Shown in pieces: positions 37,585 to 64,000 of a DNA stretch of 64,000 nt. Both the position numbers and the translations under genes were made by a program. Numbering within the stretch: the first letter of the stretch is position 1; every line of letters starts with the position of its first letter. The notes under the pieces were generated by a model that saw nothing but the letters and a program-made list of their open reading frames with translations, had not been told where the DNA came from and made no database searches. This DNA is from Fratercula arctica (Eukaryota > Chordata > Aves > Charadriiformes > Alcidae): NCBI GenBank assembly GCA_947846985.1, contig CANTUZ010000023.1, positions 4,979,677 through 5,043,676 of the forward strand, written 5' to 3'.

Positions 37585-38471
37585 AACATAAAGATGTTAT
37601 CATAGGAACAACTATTCGTGCAGCTTTCAGTCGTGTGTATTTCAGTGGGGTGTAAGTAGTGTAGCTGAATTTTATTTCTGTAAGAAATGGCTTTCCAACA
37701 GTCGAATTCTTTTGAGTGGTCTCTGGTTTAGTCAGACAACTTGTGATCTTTTTTTATCAGACTTGTTCTCACCTCCCTGTTTCAGGAGAGGAGATGCAAA
37801 GGAGAACTAAACCTTTTTAATTCTAAAATGCAGAAAAACTCAAAGCAATTCATTACTTCTATGAACGTCAATATATAAGTGGAAAATACTTACCATTTTT
37901 AATGACTCAGGATAAAAGTGCATAAATTACTCACATACATATTTCCCCTTTATAAATGCACCCTTAATATGAAGTATAACTGAACTTAAGGTGTTCTAAC
38001 TACATGGAAAAACAATACGTTAGAGAAGCCTTTCCCTCCTAACTCATACGTTGAATCTAGAAAATAAACTCAGTACCTCACGAAAAATCTGATTCGCTCA
38101 AATCCCGAAGTGCCACTCGTTTGCCAGCAGGGTCTTTGAAACTTGGCCGTTAATCCTAGTACCTGAACATTTTAATTGAAACAAAAAACGGCGGGGGGAA
38201 GAGGAGGAGGATGAAAATTCCTACGCGAATTAGTGACCTGTGTACCACAACGTATGGAAAAGTTTCTGATGCTTTTTGTTAATCAGGAGGAATCCTACAC
38301 ATCCTTGCACATGAATTCAGTAAGAGGGAAGAAGTGAGGAGCAATTGCAGCAGTAATAATATATCTCAAACTTATCACTACATTTTTGCATCATTTTTCG
38401 TCATTGTACAACTGGAGGAAAAAATCCAAAAAAGGGTTTAATTTCTACCTCTACATACAATAAGTTACAAG

Positions 38472-38481
38472 TTTATTTATT
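38472..38481 (-). promoter_or_regulatory. Candidate proximal poly(A) signal of EBF2
   Basis: Two overlapping AATAAA hexamers on the minus strand, about 650 nt after the stop codon. They are followed by a TG-rich stretch (cttgtaacttattgtatgtag split over about 20 nt) suitable as a downstream element. AT-rich DNA produces such hexamers by chance, so this is one of three candidates. Confidence 0.35.
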
Positions 38482-38945
38482 TAAATAATTGTAAAACATC
38501 TTACATTTTTTAAAGAGGTTAAACTATAAGCAAATACACACATACACCAAAGTTCCATCATTCGTGTCAGTTTGTCCTAGAAATTCTTTCATGCTGGTAC
38601 CCTGTTTTGTTGAATTTTTTTTTCTGCATAAACTAAATTGATATCTGATAGAAAATAGAAACTTCAACTTTTTTCCCCTACAAAGTAAAACAAATTGTAT
38701 CCAAAATATCAAGCTTGAATCATTTTGCCAATTTCTTTCTCCTTCGAATATTTTACAAATCTTAGGAAGGTTTCGTGTCTTTCAAGAAAGACTGCGTTTC
38801 CGATTCCGTTCTGCCAACTGCTGGTGGTGCTGGCTCTCGGCTGGTTCTTCATCCACAATGTTTTAGGAGTTGACGGGGTTGTGTCAGAAATATGAAACAG
38901 GTAAAAGATGCAGACTTCTAGCTTGTCCCATCCATAAAAAATGTT

Positions 38946-38974
38946 CCTTTTGTTTGTTTGTTTGTTTGTTTTTC
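38946..38974. repeat. TTTG tetranucleotide repeat in EBF2 3'UTR
   Basis: Six near-perfect TTTG units on the plus strand, CAAA in the transcript sense. Confidence 0.85.
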
Positions 38975-39126
38975 CTGGGCCTGGCTTTCCCCCAAAAAAG
39001 AGCTTGTAGTGCTATTTTTTTTCTTTTTAGTGGTCCATCACAATAAGTAGTTTTGTGCTGTAAAAGAAAAATGAAAAAAAAAAGAGGAAAAAAGGGAAGA
39101 GGGAGAGGAGCAAAGCTGCCTCTGCC

Positions 39127-63871
<24,745 letters not shown>

Positions 63872-64000
63872 CTAGATGTTTAGAAAGGGAGGAAAAAGGA
63901 GGCAGGTAAACAATTTAATTTGAAATTCAACTTGTAAAGTATTAATTAATCAGTTGAGTTAAAACCCTGTTCTCTTTGTAAAATGGCATCATGTCTGCAG

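Larger units (their letters stand above)
34955..38454. other. EBF2 distal 3'UTR or downstream intergenic DNA
   Basis: Whether this is transcribed as 3'UTR depends on which poly(A) signal is used. 34980-36300 is T-rich on the minus strand, UTR-like; 36930-37470 is GC- and CpG-rich and looks different from both sides. No coding gene was recognised; the 133-codon ORF at 36815-37216 has no known motif. Confidence 0.5.
38455..39126 (-). other. EBF2: EBF2 3'UTR, minimal extent
   Basis: Sequence immediately after the stop codon is AT-rich on average, with a CAAA/TTTG run at 38948-38972 and no further open frame, as expected of a 3'UTR. The first good poly(A) signal lies at 38472-38481. The UTR could extend to about 37555 or 34955 if the more distal signals are used. 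The left edge is a guess; cDNA would settle it. Confidence 0.55.

Overview
This is vertebrate nuclear DNA, most likely from a bird or another archosaur/turtle-grade sauropsid. The evidence is a spliced gene with GT/AG introns, moderate GC, sparse and badly decayed repeats, a CR1 LINE 3' end of the sauropsid type, and many worn tRNA-derived (MIR-like) SINE and fold-back relics. I cannot name the species or separate bird from crocodilian or turtle by eye.

The only protein-coding gene I can support is on the minus strand and fills the right-hand 25 kb. Nine exons (63871 down to 39127) encode the C-terminal 364 residues of an Early B-cell Factor (COE family) transcription factor, most probably EBF2. 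They give the end of the DNA-binding domain, the whole IPT/TIG domain, the helix-loop-helix with its duplicated second helix, the Ser/Thr/Pro-rich transactivation region and a ten-residue terminal microexon ending in VVPPM. All exon phases agree and the reading frame is open throughout. The N-terminal half (about 210 residues, including the zinc-knuckle) and the promoter lie beyond the right end of the window. The 3'UTR runs left from 39126. Three candidate poly(A) signals (38472, 37575, 34973) are possible and I could not choose between them.

The left ~35 kb is non-coding. It fits the gene-poor interval that follows the 3' end of EBF2 in other amniotes. It holds decayed transposon fragments (two pieces of a LINE ORF2 near 23.4-25.2 kb, a CR1 3' end near 12.1 kb, several MIR-like SINEs, and a recurrent short fold-back element), simple repeats, and AT-rich stretches with clustered homeodomain/POU/TCF-like motifs that could be conserved enhancers. 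Many short ORFs occur here; none resembles a known protein or shows a gene-like setting.

No exotic system, CRISPR array, operon or phage is present. The items most worth checking are the duplicated-helix exons of EBF2, the terminal microexon across an 8.9 kb intron, a near-perfect 27-bp palindrome containing a full EBF consensus site about 10 kb beyond the EBF2 stop codon, and a fold-back element that appears to be nested in a SINE.
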